A stretch of DNA of 38,752 nt from Bacillus thermotolerans (GCF_000812025.2 NZ_JWJE02000038.1:1-38752), one strand, 5' to 3'. Counted from the first letter of the stretch, positions 1 through 8,761 are shown. Notes: generated from the sequence alone by a model not told the origin. Program-made: numbers and translations.

Positions 1-153
1 TTCTTTTTTTGTTTCATATCGGACACTTCCTCTCGTATCTTTTATGATAGAGAGTTAACTAAAAGCTGTCCATAAAACTATACTAGCACCATGAGGTTCC
101 ATTTGAAGCACAGACATTTTATACGTTATGCCGTTCCTGTACGTCACCCAATT

Positions 154-197
154 AAAAAAGCATCCGAAAAGCGGGCAAAGGTCCGCTTTTCGGATGC
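154..197 (-). terminator. Rho-independent terminator of the YhgE-like gene
   Basis: Inverted repeat GCATCCGAAAAGCGG / CCGCTTTTCGGATGC (160-197) with a short loop. On the minus strand it is followed by a T run (154-159). It lies 12 bp beyond the stop codon at 209. I see no gene in 1-153. Confidence 0.85.
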
Positions 198-208
198 TGG
201 ATGGAAAA

Positions 209-2884
209 TCAAGAAAGTATGTTTGTTTTCTCGGCGTTTTCTGCCAGTTTTTTGGTGATCCCGCTTAACGGCTTCTTCAGTGCCAGCGCGAATAAAATCG
301 TCAGAATGAAGAAGAAGAGCAGGGCCAATAAATCTTTTCTGATAACCTCCGGCAGCATGCCCCCAACGGCCTCCCGCAACAGGCTGACCGCATACGTAAA
401 TGGAACAAACGGGTTAATTTTTTGGAAAAATTCCGGTGTCAGACTGACCGGGAAGGTTCCGCCCGAGCTGGAAAATTGGAGAACGAGAAAGATAATGGCC
501 AGCCCTTTCCCAATGTTTCCGAAAACAGAAACGAGCGTATACGTAATCGTCACGAATATAATGCTTGTGATGACCGCGAAGACGACAAACCAGAATTTCT
601 CCACGATATAGGCATGGAGCAGAAAAACGTCACCCAGGCTGACGATCAGCCCCTGGAACACGCCGATCGTCAAAAACGTCAGCAACCTTCCAAAGTACAC
701 ATGGTAGACCGTATACTGATTTTCCGGGTCCACCACATCTGTCCGGAACAAGGAAATCAGCAGCATCGCCCCGACCCATAAAGACAGCGTTGTATAGAAT
801 GGCGACATCGCTGATCCATAATTTGGAACAGGGAATAGTTTTTCTTCTTTTAACTTAATCGGCTTGCTTAAAAAGTCACTTTCTCTCTTTACGTCATTTT
901 TTAGCAGCTCAATAATGTCGCCTAAGTTTCTTTCGCCTTCAAACTTTCGAATTTTATCAGCTGCGTCTTTAATCGAGCTTTCCATTTCCGGCAAATCCGT
1001 CCGGATCAGTTCTGCCGCCTGATGAACGGATTTTTGCATTTCAGGCAGCTTCGTTTGAACTAAACGAGATACCTTCCGCACTTCCTTCTCTGCGGCCGGC
1101 AGATCATTTCGCACAAAATCCGCCGCTTTATGCACTTTCTTCTCCACAGATGGCAAATCATTCTTCACGAATACAGCCGCTTCATTCACAGATGTTGTAA
1201 AATCATCCATTTTGCCTGATATAGCTGTAGCCGCCTCATGAATTTCCTTCTGAATGCCCGGCAGCCGCTTTTTGATTTTTTGTAATTCCTCCAGTCCAAA
1301 TTGAACACTGGACTGAGCTTCCTTTAACACCTGCTGGATATCCGGCAGTTTCTCTTTGGCTGTTTGCAAAGCTTGAGAAGACGTCTTGGCCGCTGTCTTC
1401 AGCTTGCTCAGCGCCTGATTGACTCTTGGCACAATATCCGTATCATAGATCGCCAAAATGTCCCCTAACGTGCCGCTTGCGGAGGTGGCCAGCTGATTCA
1501 GCTGATCGACCAGTTCCTTTGCCGGCTGTTCGCCGTTTTTAATCGCGTTCTCTATCTTGTTCAGCACTTCTATTTGCTGTTGGAAATTTTGCTTTACATT
1601 GTTTAAGCGTTCAATCGTCCCGGTTAACGGACTGCCTTCCGCGTATTCATTCAGCTTCGTCAGCAGGCTCACCGTCCGGTCAATGATCGCCACCCCTGTT
1701 TGCAGGCGTTCCTTAGTAAATTCTGCTGAACTAACCGCCTTTTGAGGATCAAAGTCCTCCGCTTGGATCGCCTCTGTCAGTTGAACCGCCGAATCAGCTA
1801 TTTGCTGCATGAGTGTTAAGTTTTGCTTAATAACCGGTGCAACTGTCTCAAACGCTCCGTCGTTTTTCTCCAGGAAGTCATTGAGTTCATTGGCAAACGC
1901 GCTTCCTCCTTCGGCAATCTTCGCTACTTTAGGCAGCTCCTGCTGGGCGGCCGCCACAATTTTGTTGGCCTTCTGTGCGTCTTCAATGCCTTTATCCACC
2001 GCTTGTTCAATCCGATAAAAGTTTTTATCGATTTCCACTACTTTGTCGGCTGCCCGCTCGATCGCAGGCAGCTTTTTTTGAATGACCAAAATTTCGTTTC
2101 CTACCTCCCTCAATTTCGGGAGGTTCTCTTCTACTTTTAAAACACTATTGCCGACTTCATTGATTTTTGGCAGTTCCTTCTCCAGCTCGACAATTTTTTG
2201 GCTTTTTTCTTTAAGCTCCGGCATCTTTTCATCAAGGGCGATGATTTTGTTGCCCATTGCCTTTAACTGCGGCAGCTGCTTTTCTAAAGCAAACACTTTG
2301 CTCTCGATATGGCGGATGGTCGGCAGCTCTCTTTCCAGCTCAATTCCGGCCTTGTTGAACTCGGTTAACACCGCCTGGTCCACTTCCTTAGTGAAGTTCT
2401 CACTTACTTCCTCAACGATGCTCGCTGCACCCTTTCCGGTAATTTTCGGTGCTACCGCATTGAGCTTTTCATTCACGGTGTACACGATCTCTGCCCGCTC
2501 CGGATTTTTGGACAGCACACTGGCCATTTTGCTGGAAAAGTCTTCAGGAATTAATAAGCTGGCATAGTAGTCTCCATGCTTGACGCCGCGCTCTGCCTCT
2601 TCCTGAGAAACAAACGTCCAGCCCAGCTTTTTATTTTTCTTTAAATTCTCCTCTACTTCTTTTCCGACATTTAATTGCTTACCCCTGACTTCTCCGCCTT
2701 TATCCAAATTGGTTACGGCGATTTTCAGTCCCGAGGTATCTTGATAAGGATCCCACATCGCTTTAATATTCACCCAAGCATAAACAGATGGCAAAAACAT
2801 AATGGCTATGGTGAGCAGAATCCCGGTTGGTACACTGAAAATTCTTTTCCAGTCATCCTTATAAATTTGAAAAACCTTTTTCAT
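209..2884 (-). CDS. yhgE: YhgE/Pip domain membrane protein (ABC-2 permease-like)
   Basis: About 891 residues. One membrane segment lies near the N-terminus (around residues 15-38), then a 550-residue extracellular region, then about five membrane segments in the last 220 residues. This is the layout of the YhgE/Pip (phage infection protein) family, related to ABC-2 type exporters. The central region repeats a pattern of LP-x-I/L-x-x-V at 20-25 residue intervals and should form long coiled coils. The frame is open to a GTG at 2920, but I prefer the ATG at 2884 because GGTGAG sits 5 nt upstream of it and family members start with a KKVFQIYKDDW-like sequence. Family roles include phage reception and, in some lineages, type VII-like surface export; the substrate here is unknown. 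It is a single-gene unit with its own terminator. Confidence 0.9.
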   Translation of the reverse strand: MKKVFQIYKDDWKRIFSVPTGILLTIAIMFLPSVYAWVNIKAMWDPYQDTSGLKIAVTNLDKGGEVRGKQLNVGKEVEENLKKNKKLGWTFVSQEEAERGVKHGDYYASLLIPEDFSSKMASVLSKNPERAEIVYTVNEKLNAVAPKITGKGAASIVEEVSENFTKEVDQAVLTEFNKAGIELERELPTIRHIESKVFALEKQLPQLKAMGNKIIALDEKMPELKEKSQKIVELEKELPKINEVGNSVLKVEENLPKLREVGNEILVIQKKLPAIERAADKVVEIDKNFYRIEQAVDKGIEDAQKANKIVAAAQQELPKVAKIAEGGSAFANELNDFLEKNDGAFETVAPVIKQNLTLMQQIADSAVQLTEAIQAEDFDPQKAVSSAEFTKERLQTGVAIIDRTVSLLTKLNEYAEGSPLTGTIERLNNVKQNFQQQIEVLNKIENAIKNGEQPAKELVDQLNQLATSASGTLGDILAIYDTDIVPRVNQALSKLKTAAKTSSQALQTAKEKLPDIQQVLKEAQSSVQFGLEELQKIKKRLPGIQKEIHEAATAISGKMDDFTTSVNEAAVFVKNDLPSVEKKVHKAADFVRNDLPAAEKEVRKVSRLVQTKLPEMQKSVHQAAELIRTDLPEMESSIKDAADKIRKFEGERNLGDIIELLKNDVKRESDFLSKPIKLKEEKLFPVPNYGSAMSPFYTTLSLWVGAMLLISLFRTDVVDPENQYTVYHVYFGRLLTFLTIGVFQGLIVSLGDVFLLHAYIVEKFWFVVFAVITSIIFVTITYTLVSVFGNIGKGLAIIFLVLQFSSSGGTFPVSLTPEFFQKINPFVPFTYAVSLLREAVGGMLPEVIRKDLLALLFFFILTILFALALKKPLSGITKKLAENAEKTNILS

Positions 2885-2921
2885 TCCTCTCACCCGACTT
2901 TTAACAATTTTCATTCGCACG

Positions 2922-2936
2922 AGATAATCATTATTT
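2922..2936. promoter_or_regulatory. Fur-box-like inverted repeat upstream of the YhgE-like gene
   Basis: On the minus strand this reads AAATAATGATTATCT. It matches 12 of the 14 fixed positions of the Bacillus Fur 7-1-7 consensus TGATAATNATTATCA. It lies about 38-52 bp upstream of the chosen ATG at 2884, where an operator could act. AT-rich Bacillus intergenic DNA gives such matches by chance, so this is only a candidate. Confidence 0.3.
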
Positions 2937-3327
2937 TAGATATAAACGTGCAATCTATCCTTTGATCTTTTGTGCCTTCCCTAAATTTAACAAACTTTTT
3001 CGTTTCTATGAAAGCATTTGACCTTACAAACTATAGAGGAAAAAACTTGTGGATTCAACCAGTTCATTATGGAATTTAGATAAATAGACAAACCATACTG
3101 TCCATTGACCTCCTCCAAATGAGGAAGCAGGCTTACTCTCATTTACCCTCGATGTCCTGGAATCATACTCATTAGGGGCGCCCATCTTTAACCATTTAGC
3201 CAACAGGCACATGCTGCCCAGATCACTGCATATAGAAAAAGCCGATCTAAGGAGCTGTTTAAAAATTGAAAAAAATAAAATATGGTAAATTATTAGTCAT
3301 ACATCCGCTAAAAAGGGGGGAATGGCG
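2937..3327. other. Intergenic region between divergent genes
   Basis: Divergent promoter region for the YhgE-like gene (minus) and the small membrane protein gene (plus). An AT-rich stretch near 3265-3300 includes TTGAAA and could hold the plus-strand promoter. I see no convincing gene here. Confidence 0.4.
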
Positions 3328-3567
3328 ATGAAAAACTATTTACTGTTCACGGGCATCTTTGTGCTGGCATATGTCCTGCTGCAAATCGGCTCCGGCTTCG
3401 TGCTCACAGCGTTCTATACTCCGGATTTGACCGCCCCTTCCGTGCCGCTATCATCTGACACTGAATTTGGGGCAGCCGATCCGGTTTCGCCGCTGATCAT
3501 TTCCGTGCTTTCTCTAGGTGCGGCTTTCTTAAGCATGAAATATTTGAAACAGAGGCTGGATGAATAA
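3328..3567 (+). CDS. Small two-helix membrane protein, unknown function
   Basis: 79 residues. A first hydrophobic helix covers about residues 3-25 and a second about 52-70. Between them is a short acidic, proline-rich loop (YTPDLTAPSVP), and the end is charged (KQRLDE). ATG 3328 is preferred over the in-frame ATG at 3322 because the run GGGGGG (3315-3320) is 7 nt from 3328. It looks like an uncharacterised Bacillus small membrane protein; I cannot assign a function. The stop codon is embedded in a strong terminator shared with the convergent transporter gene. Confidence 0.7.
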   Translation: MKNYLLFTGIFVLAYVLLQIGSGFVLTAFYTPDLTAPSVPLSSDTEFGAADPVSPLIISVLSLGAAFLSMKYLKQRLDE

Positions 3568-3613
3568 AGGAAGAAGAGCTCCCCTCATATTGGGGAGCTC
3601 TTCTTCCTTTATT
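3564..3613. terminator. Bidirectional terminator
   Basis: Near-perfect inverted repeat, about 22 bp per arm (ATAAAGGAAGAAGAGCTCCC and its complement), loop TCATATT, with A/T tracts on both sides. It separates the convergent small membrane protein gene and the fatty acid transporter gene. Confidence 0.9.
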
Positions 3614-3628
3614 CACTTGACTTGGTAT

Positions 3629-5011
3629 TTACAAGAGAAAGAAACCTAAAGAAATGACCGCGCCGCTCACAAATAAAATAATCAAGCAAAATCCCATAAT
3701 ATCTTTTGCCTTCAACCCGGCAATTGCCAATGCCGGCAAAGCCCAAAACGGCTGAATCATATTCGTCCAAGCATCGCCCCAAGCGACCTCCATGGCTGTT
3801 TTTGCCATAGATACGTCCATGCTTTGCGCGGCCTCCAGCATAACAGGCGCCTGAACGGCCCACTGTCCGCCGCCTGACGGAACGAAAAAGTTGACGAGAC
3901 CGGCACTCCAAAAGACAAGAACGTGAAAGGTGCTCTCTGTGGAGATGGAAACGAAAGCCTCAGACAATGCCGTCGCTAATCCTGAGGAAACCATGATTCC
4001 CATTAAGCCTGCATAAAACGGAAACTGAATAATAATCCCGCTTGATCCTTTGACCGCGTTTCCTACCGCTTCTAAAAAACGCCTCGGTGTGCCATGCAGT
4101 AAAATCCCTAAAAATAAGAAGATAAAATTAACAATATCTAAATTAAGATTCCAGCCGTTCTCTCTCACATATAAAGCCAAGAAGCACAGTCCTAACGCCC
4201 CTGTCACCATAGAGAGAAGACGGCTGTTTTCCAAGCGGTCAGCCGGCGTTAGCGCATCGGCCTCAACGGCCGCGGCCTGCAGCGAATTCGCGTCCTCCAG
4301 CAAGGAACGGTCGATGGTGATTGTTTGATCCTTTGCCGGCATCATCAGACGGTTCATCAAGGGAATGAGGACAAACAGCGCAGCAACGATAACTAAATTG
4401 TAGGCAGAAAAAATCGTTTCACTTGTCGGCACAATGCCGATGAGATTTTCTGAGAAATGTTTGGGCGTAGCGATCGTCAGCGGCACAGAACCAGATAAAC
4501 CGCCATGCCATACAAGAAAGCCGCTGTATGCGCTGGCAATCAGCAGCCGATAATCCACCCCGTCGACTTTATTTGCCAGCTCCCTCGCAAATAAAGCGCC
4601 GATCACAAGACCAAACCCCCAATTGACCCAGCAGGCCAGCAGCGAAACAACGGAAACAAGAACAATCGCCTGCCCCGGAGTTTTTGGAACTGAAGCAAGG
4701 CTTCCCAACCCTTTTTTAAAAATCGGGCTGCTTGCCAGTGTATGGCCGGTGACAAGAACAAGAACCATTTGCATCGTAAACGCCAATAGACTCCAGAATC
4801 CCCCGCCCCAATACTCCACGACTTGAATAGGCGTACTGTCCGTCAAAACGAGCGATAGGCCAGCAACAAAAAAGGTAAGGATGATAACAAATAAAAAGGT
4901 TCTGGTGCAAAAACTGCAAGATACTTGCAAATAATCTCTAAATCTTGGACATACTGATACTAGTACTCTAAAAAAGGACGTGATCAGTATGGAAAAGCAA
5001 AATCTATTCAA
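3629..5011 (-). CDS. atoE: Short-chain fatty acid transporter, AtoE family; 5' end damaged
   Basis: Multi-pass membrane protein closely following E. coli AtoE from about residue 38 onward: the blocks GGGFWSLLAF, QMVLVLVTGHTLASS, WVNWGFGLV, NFFVPSGGGQWAVQAP and QPFWALPALAIAGL are all family landmarks. It would import short-chain fatty acids such as acetoacetate or butyrate. The N-terminus is not family-like. The reading frame is open back to a TTG at 5011, but the first 35 residues do not resemble AtoE and have no ribosome site. The expected PEPF motif lies in another frame just upstream and would join the main frame if the A-run at 4893-4897 had one more base. The gene is therefore probably 5'-truncated and frameshifted, or contains a sequencing indel. 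It faces a TRAP permease remnant. Confidence 0.75.
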   Translation of the reverse strand: MNRFCFSILITSFFRVLVSVCPRFRDYLQVSCSFCTRTFLFVIILTFFVAGLSLVLTDSTPIQVVEYWGGGFWSLLAFTMQMVLVLVTGHTLASSPIFKKGLGSLASVPKTPGQAIVLVSVVSLLACWVNWGFGLVIGALFARELANKVDGVDYRLLIASAYSGFLVWHGGLSGSVPLTIATPKHFSENLIGIVPTSETIFSAYNLVIVAALFVLIPLMNRLMMPAKDQTITIDRSLLEDANSLQAAAVEADALTPADRLENSRLLSMVTGALGLCFLALYVRENGWNLNLDIVNFIFLFLGILLHGTPRRFLEAVGNAVKGSSGIIIQFPFYAGLMGIMVSSGLATALSEAFVSISTESTFHVLVFWSAGLVNFFVPSGGGQWAVQAPVMLEAAQSMDVSMAKTAMEVAWGDAWTNMIQPFWALPALAIAGLKAKDIMGFCLIILFVSGAVISLGFFLL

Positions 5012-5335
5012 GTGGAAACATTATCCATTATCCCATTTATGTTTGTTTTTTCACCAAGCCTATTATTACAAGCCTCTACAAGTCAAATTATTCTTTCTAT
5101 ACTAACCGCCATAGTTGGTGTAGGATGCATGGTTGCAGGACTGGAAGGATATTTAATCAAAACATGGAGCTGGATACCGAGGATAATACTTATTGCCTCT
5201 TCACTGCTGTTTCTTGATAGCGGTTGGATAACTGATACAATTGCTTTGACTGGTATCTCAATAGCATTCATTGTCCAAAAGTTCAAAAAAGAGCCAGTTG
5301 AGGAGCAAGAGTTATTAAAAGTTAAGTCTAACTAA
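4989..5335 (+). pseudogene. TRAP transporter fused permease, C-terminal remnant
   Basis: A plausible start, ATG at 4989 after AAAGGACGTGATCAGT, begins 8 codons (MEKQNLFK) that run out of frame almost at once. The frame used from 5012 gives about 107 residues resembling the end of TRAP 4TM/12TM fused permeases: IIPFMFVFSPSLLL, a glycine-rich helix, a W-containing connector and a last helix ending in charged residues. Full-length family members have about 640 residues, so nearly all of the gene is missing. I read this as an internal deletion joining the first codons to the C-terminus. Together with the damaged AtoE 5' end it marks a rearrangement junction around 4900-5012. Confidence 0.6.
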
Positions 5336-5450
5336 CAAGCTCCTTCTGACTTTTTTAATCAGTAATCTAGCTTCTAAGCTTGGCCAACCAATGAACCTCT
5401 CCTTAGTAGGATAAAAAGAGTCTTGAAAGAGAAAGCCTTTCGAGTTTACA

Positions 5451-5497
5451 GACAAAGGGGCAGGAGTTTCCCTCCCGGCCTCCTTTGTCTTTTTTCT
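5451..5497 (+). terminator. Probable terminator after the TRAP remnant
   Basis: GACAAAGG and CCTTTGTC arms with further partial pairing inside (GGAG / CTCC), followed by TTTTTT on the plus strand. The rest of 5336-5576 shows no gene. Confidence 0.65.
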
Positions 5498-5576
5498 ATG
5501 CTATATCCTTATGTCGAAATCACCTAATTCCTCACTTTACAATATAAGATATCTTATAACGGAAAACTGTTCTTTC

Positions 5577-5828
5577 TTAAAGCTTCTTATTCTTCAACAT
5601 CTCCAAAAGCCCCTCAATCTTCTCCTTCGTCACCTTTGTCTCTTCCTCCAGCACCGTTACCTTTAAAACTTCATTGCTTCCGTCCGTCTCCACTAGCAAA
5701 ATATCGCCTTCTTTCGCTCCAGCCAGCTTATCCCTATCAACAAGCAGCTCCTGCGATTCATCGCCTTTTAAAAGCAAAACGCCGACATTCTCTTCATACC
5801 GATCAAGCGTATATTTATTGGAATTCAC
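5577..5828 (-). CDS. DUF3006 domain protein
   Basis: 83 residues beginning MNSNKYTLDRYEENVGVLL, with a compact beta-rich core (LLVDRDKLAGAKEGDILLV) and a lysine/glutamate-rich helical tail. This is the DUF3006 pattern, a small cytoplasmic protein of unknown function often placed next to secreted ComEC-like metallo-beta-lactamase proteins, as here. It starts with GTG inside the last codons of the upstream gene (14-nt overlap), with AGGAG 9 nt before the start, so the two are translationally coupled. Confidence 0.8.
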   Translation of the reverse strand: MNSNKYTLDRYEENVGVLLLKGDESQELLVDRDKLAGAKEGDILLVETDGSNEVLKVTVLEEETKVTKEKIEGLLEMLKNKKL

Positions 5829-7524
5829 TGATCATCTCTCCTGCACTGTTAAGTAATTGAGCGGCATCTCCGCTGTTGTTCCAAATATAAGAGCCTGTCC
5901 ATTTCAAATACGTTGGCGGCTGGTCTGCAGCATTCGGTCCAGCGGTTACGTACACCGTCGCGCCTGGCTGCAAGACGTACCCAGCAGGAAACTCATAACG
6001 TTGATTCCCTTCCACACTGACTAATTGCCAACCGGTCATATCAATCGCCACATTATCAAAGTTCTTGATGGCAACGATCTCTTTAGACACATCTTTTGAA
6101 ACAATCCGCACATCACCGGTTACTGGACCAGGCATCGGTCCCGGTCCTTCCCATGGTTCTGCAGATACCGCATAAGATTGTCCATCCGTTTCGATGACAA
6201 TGTCTCCGCTCTCTGCTGTGGAATAGATCTCAGATCCCGCCGCTTGTAATCTGTTCACTACCTCGTCTGTCGGGTGGCCGTAAGAATTGCCTTGTCCATA
6301 TGACAGGATAGACACTTCTGGCTGCACTTCATTCACGAATGCCTGAGATGTACTTGTATTCGCGCCATGATGGCCGGCCTTCAGGATCGTGCTCTTTAAA
6401 TCAAACGTAGCGATCATGTCTTCCTCCACCTCTACCGTCGCATCACCGGTCAGAAGGAAGCTTACCTCATCAAAAGTAACCTTCAACACAACCGAATTCT
6501 TGTTATTATCACTTGAACTGCGATCACCAGAGTTCAACACCTGCACCTTTAGCTCCGGATCGATCGCCAGTTCCTGTCCCGTCTCTGGCACCTCAAAAGG
6601 TATATTCTTCTGGTCAATCAAGCTCAAATACTCGTAATATGTTTCAGTCGTATGTGCCTTTCCGCTGTCCAGTACCTTTTTCACCGGAATAGCCTCCAGC
6701 ACATCGATCAAACCACCAATGTGATCAGCATCTGGGTGTGTAGCCACCATTACATCAATCGAATCCACCCCGGCCTGCTTCAAGTAAGAAACAACCTTCT
6801 CACCGGCTGAGCGCTTTCCTCCGTCGATCAATATCGTTTTTCCACTCGGTGTCTGGATGAAGATTGAGTCTCCCTGTCCGACATCAATAAAATGCACCGC
6901 CATATCCGGCACAGCCGCTCCAGTATCATCCAGATGCCGGGCCATAAACGCTGCAAAGTGCTGGCGCTCTAAATCTGCAGCCGGCTTGAACGAGCCATCA
7001 TGATAACCTTCCGTAATACCATTGGCAGCCAGAGCGTATATGTACTCTCGCGCCCAATGATCATCGCGCACATCAATAAATTTTTTAGGATAAGTCCCTT
7101 CTAAATTGTAAGCCTGCGCCAAGATCTTGGCCATCTGCGCTCTAGTCAGGTGGCTGTAAGGATCGAAGTACTTCTCTCCCTTTTCATTCACCTTTCCATC
7201 AATAAAACCCAATTCGACCGCCTTGGCGATCTCCCCGTATCTCGAATGCCCCGGCCTTACATCAATGAACCCAGGATCCGCTGCACCTGAAAAATCAGCG
7301 ACTCCTTTCTCTCTCAAAATCATCTGCACCGCTTGAATCCTGGTCACCGGATCCCTCGGCTTGAATGTTCCATCTTCATGCCCTTGGATAATTCCCTTGG
7401 ACGTCAGAAACTCAATTTCTTCCTTAAAGGAAGTAACGTCCGGGAAGCTGTTGGCACTTGCAGCTGGGATGTTAGCCAAAAACAGCAGCACCGCCATCAA
7501 TGAGAAAAAAAGCTTTTTGAACAA
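5815..7524 (-). CDS. Secreted SLH x3 / metallo-beta-lactamase fold / lamin-tail-domain protein
   Basis: About 569 residues. A signal peptide (FKKLFFSLMAVLLFLANIPA, cleavage near ASA-N) is followed by three S-layer homology repeats (about residues 27-195, each with the E/DGTFKP or DGSFKP turn). A ComEC/Rec2-type metallo-beta-lactamase domain spans about 200-420, with metal ligands THPDADH, LTGDA and AGHHG. A lamin-tail-like beta domain follows at the C-terminus (GWQLVSVEGNQRYEFPAG). SLH repeats bind pyruvylated cell-wall polymer, so the hydrolase is probably held on the cell surface; by analogy with ComEC it may act on nucleic acid or phosphoesters. The TTG at 7524 is chosen because GGAGGGG lies 6 nt upstream; a TTG at 7542 lacks a site. 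A DUF3006 gene follows, overlapping. Confidence 0.85.
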   Translation of the reverse strand: MFKKLFFSLMAVLLFLANIPAASANSFPDVTSFKEEIEFLTSKGIIQGHEDGTFKPRDPVTRIQAVQMILREKGVADFSGAADPGFIDVRPGHSRYGEIAKAVELGFIDGKVNEKGEKYFDPYSHLTRAQMAKILAQAYNLEGTYPKKFIDVRDDHWAREYIYALAANGITEGYHDGSFKPAADLERQHFAAFMARHLDDTGAAVPDMAVHFIDVGQGDSIFIQTPSGKTILIDGGKRSAGEKVVSYLKQAGVDSIDVMVATHPDADHIGGLIDVLEAIPVKKVLDSGKAHTTETYYEYLSLIDQKNIPFEVPETGQELAIDPELKVQVLNSGDRSSSDNNKNSVVLKVTFDEVSFLLTGDATVEVEEDMIATFDLKSTILKAGHHGANTSTSQAFVNEVQPEVSILSYGQGNSYGHPTDEVVNRLQAAGSEIYSTAESGDIVIETDGQSYAVSAEPWEGPGPMPGPVTGDVRIVSKDVSKEIVAIKNFDNVAIDMTGWQLVSVEGNQRYEFPAGYVLQPGATVYVTAGPNAADQPPTYLKWTGSYIWNNSGDAAQLLNSAGEMISEFQ

Positions 7525-7619
7525 TAGATTCCCCTCCTTCAATTACCCTCAGTTTAATAGTAGCACCTTAGTGAATTGAGGAGGAAGTGAATTAAGAACA
7601 AAAGTTCTTATAAATTAAA

Positions 7620-7695
7620 AACCTGGTTAATAAACCTGGTTAAAAACTTGGTTAAAACTAATTATCCAACCGTTTTATCCAGGTTATCTAGGTTA
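7620..7695. repeat. Iteron-like cluster, block A
   Basis: Three direct copies of AACCTGGTTAA-type 11-mers at 7620-7630, 7633-7643 and 7645-7655 are followed by two inverted copies, TTATCCAGGTTA (7675-7686) and TTATCTAGGTTA (7684-7695). Spacing of 12-13 bp is close to one helical turn. Block B repeats the arrangement about 400 bp later, just before the DUF3967 gene. This could be an operator, a partition site or replication iterons. Confidence 0.7.
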
Positions 7696-7848
7696 TTACC
7701 CATGTTAAAACTAATTTTGATATCTATAATAAAAACAAGAGAAAAACCAACACTACCTGCTAGACACCCTAAGCGCTCTCTCTAAATATTCACGTAGACA
7801 ACCAACGATGAATTCTTTCTCATTCGGTTATTTTAGTCAGGTTGATTT

Positions 7849-8031
7849 TCATCTAATTGAACTGTTGCTATTAGCACCTAAGAAATTCATTTCATGCTCC
7901 ACCCATTGCTCTCCCATAGCAGCCAACTTTAAAAAGATTCTTTGCTCTTTTAGAAAGATAGTTTTTCCTTTATACTTAAGTTTATATAATATCGATTCGT
8001 TCTTTGGATAAGTATTTAAAAACCCAGATAT
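7849..8031 (-). pseudogene. Small open frame without a start codon, possible gene remnant
   Basis: A 60-residue frame between two stops with coding-like composition (for example KLKYKGKTIFLKEQRIF and AAMGEQWVEHEMNFLG). The only ATG is two-thirds along and has no ribosome site. It lies between the two iteron-like blocks. I do not recognise the family. It may be the tail of a lost plasmid gene or chance. Confidence 0.3.
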
Positions 8032-8033
8032 TT

Positions 8034-8096
8034 AACTTGGTTAAAAAGCTGAGTAAAATTAATTACCCATCCTATTTAACCGCGTTATCTAGGTTA
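8034..8096. repeat. Iteron-like cluster, block B
   Basis: A degenerate copy of block A: AACTTGGTTAA at 8034-8044, an aligned middle (AATTAACCC-like against AATTATCC), and TTATCTAGGTTA at 8085-8096. It ends 30 bp before the DUF3967 start codon, so it overlaps that gene's promoter and could be an autoregulatory operator. Confidence 0.65.
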
Positions 8097-8125
8097 GCAC
8101 CTAAGTTAGAAAGGTGGTTGTAAAC

Positions 8126-8761
8126 ATGGACAAAACCGAAAACCCAGAGTTAGAAAACTTGGATAATAACCAAGATGATCACCTGGATGAATCCTTTACC
8201 ATCAAAGAAGTAGCCAACTTTATAGACGAGACACCGAACGTCGTTAGGAACTGGTTTAAAGAACTCCGTGATTACATACCTCATGAGAAAAACAGCAGCG
8301 GATATAATGTTTACCGGAAAGACGGCATCGAGCGGTTCAAGGAGATCAAAGCGCTTCACCGCCAGCAAGGCTGGTCCATGCGGCAAATCGGACATTACTT
8401 TGCGACGGGCGGTGAGTCCTTTAAGCCAGAACCCGAAAAATCAGCTGGTGAGTTGCTGGCAGAGGAAATCAGGGGATTAAGGGAAGAAATCTCCGCTCTG
8501 CGCCAAGAAAATAAAGAGATCAAGGAGCACTTGGCTAACCAGGAGAAATTTAATCTATCTCTTATGGAGCGGCTGCAGCAAGCTGAACGAGGGACCATTG
8601 AACGGGACAGGCTTCTAATGGAGTCGCTCAATGAAACGAGAGAAGCAAAGAAATTAATGGCTGCTACAAATGAAAGGCTGGATAAAAACCTGGATGATAA
8701 GCCGGATAATGGCTCACCTGAACAGAAAAAGGGCTTTTTTGCTCGGCTATTTGGAATGTGA
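8126..8761 (+). CDS. MerR-like helix-turn-helix protein with DUF3967
   Basis: 211 residues. An acidic, Asn/Asp-rich leader (about 1-22) precedes a MerR/RacA-like winged helix (FTIKEVANFIDETPNVVRNW to GWSMRQIGHYF, about 23-100). A long coiled coil (about 105-185) ends in a basic C-terminus (KKGFFARLFGM). This matches DUF3967 proteins that occur on Bacillus plasmids, where they are suspected regulators or partition factors. ATG 8126 is preferred over GTG 8114 because AGGTGG lies about 8 nt upstream. The iteron-like repeats directly upstream are the natural candidate binding site, and copies of the same 11-mer occur within this gene's own sequence (near 8155 and 8686). A zinc-ribbon gene follows 40 bp downstream. 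Confidence 0.8.
   Translation: MDKTENPELENLDNNQDDHLDESFTIKEVANFIDETPNVVRNWFKELRDYIPHEKNSSGYNVYRKDGIERFKEIKALHRQQGWSMRQIGHYFATGGESFKPEPEKSAGELLAEEIRGLREEISALRQENKEIKEHLANQEKFNLSLMERLQQAERGTIERDRLLMESLNETREAKKLMAATNERLDKNLDDKPDNGSPEQKKGFFARLFGM

Noticed and set aside
3024-3212. 62-codon minus-strand open frame
   Set aside because: No ribosome site and no plausible protein features; it lies in a divergent promoter region.
7808-8011. 67-codon plus-strand open frame between the iteron-like blocks
   Set aside because: No ribosome site; the opposite strand looks more coding-like.
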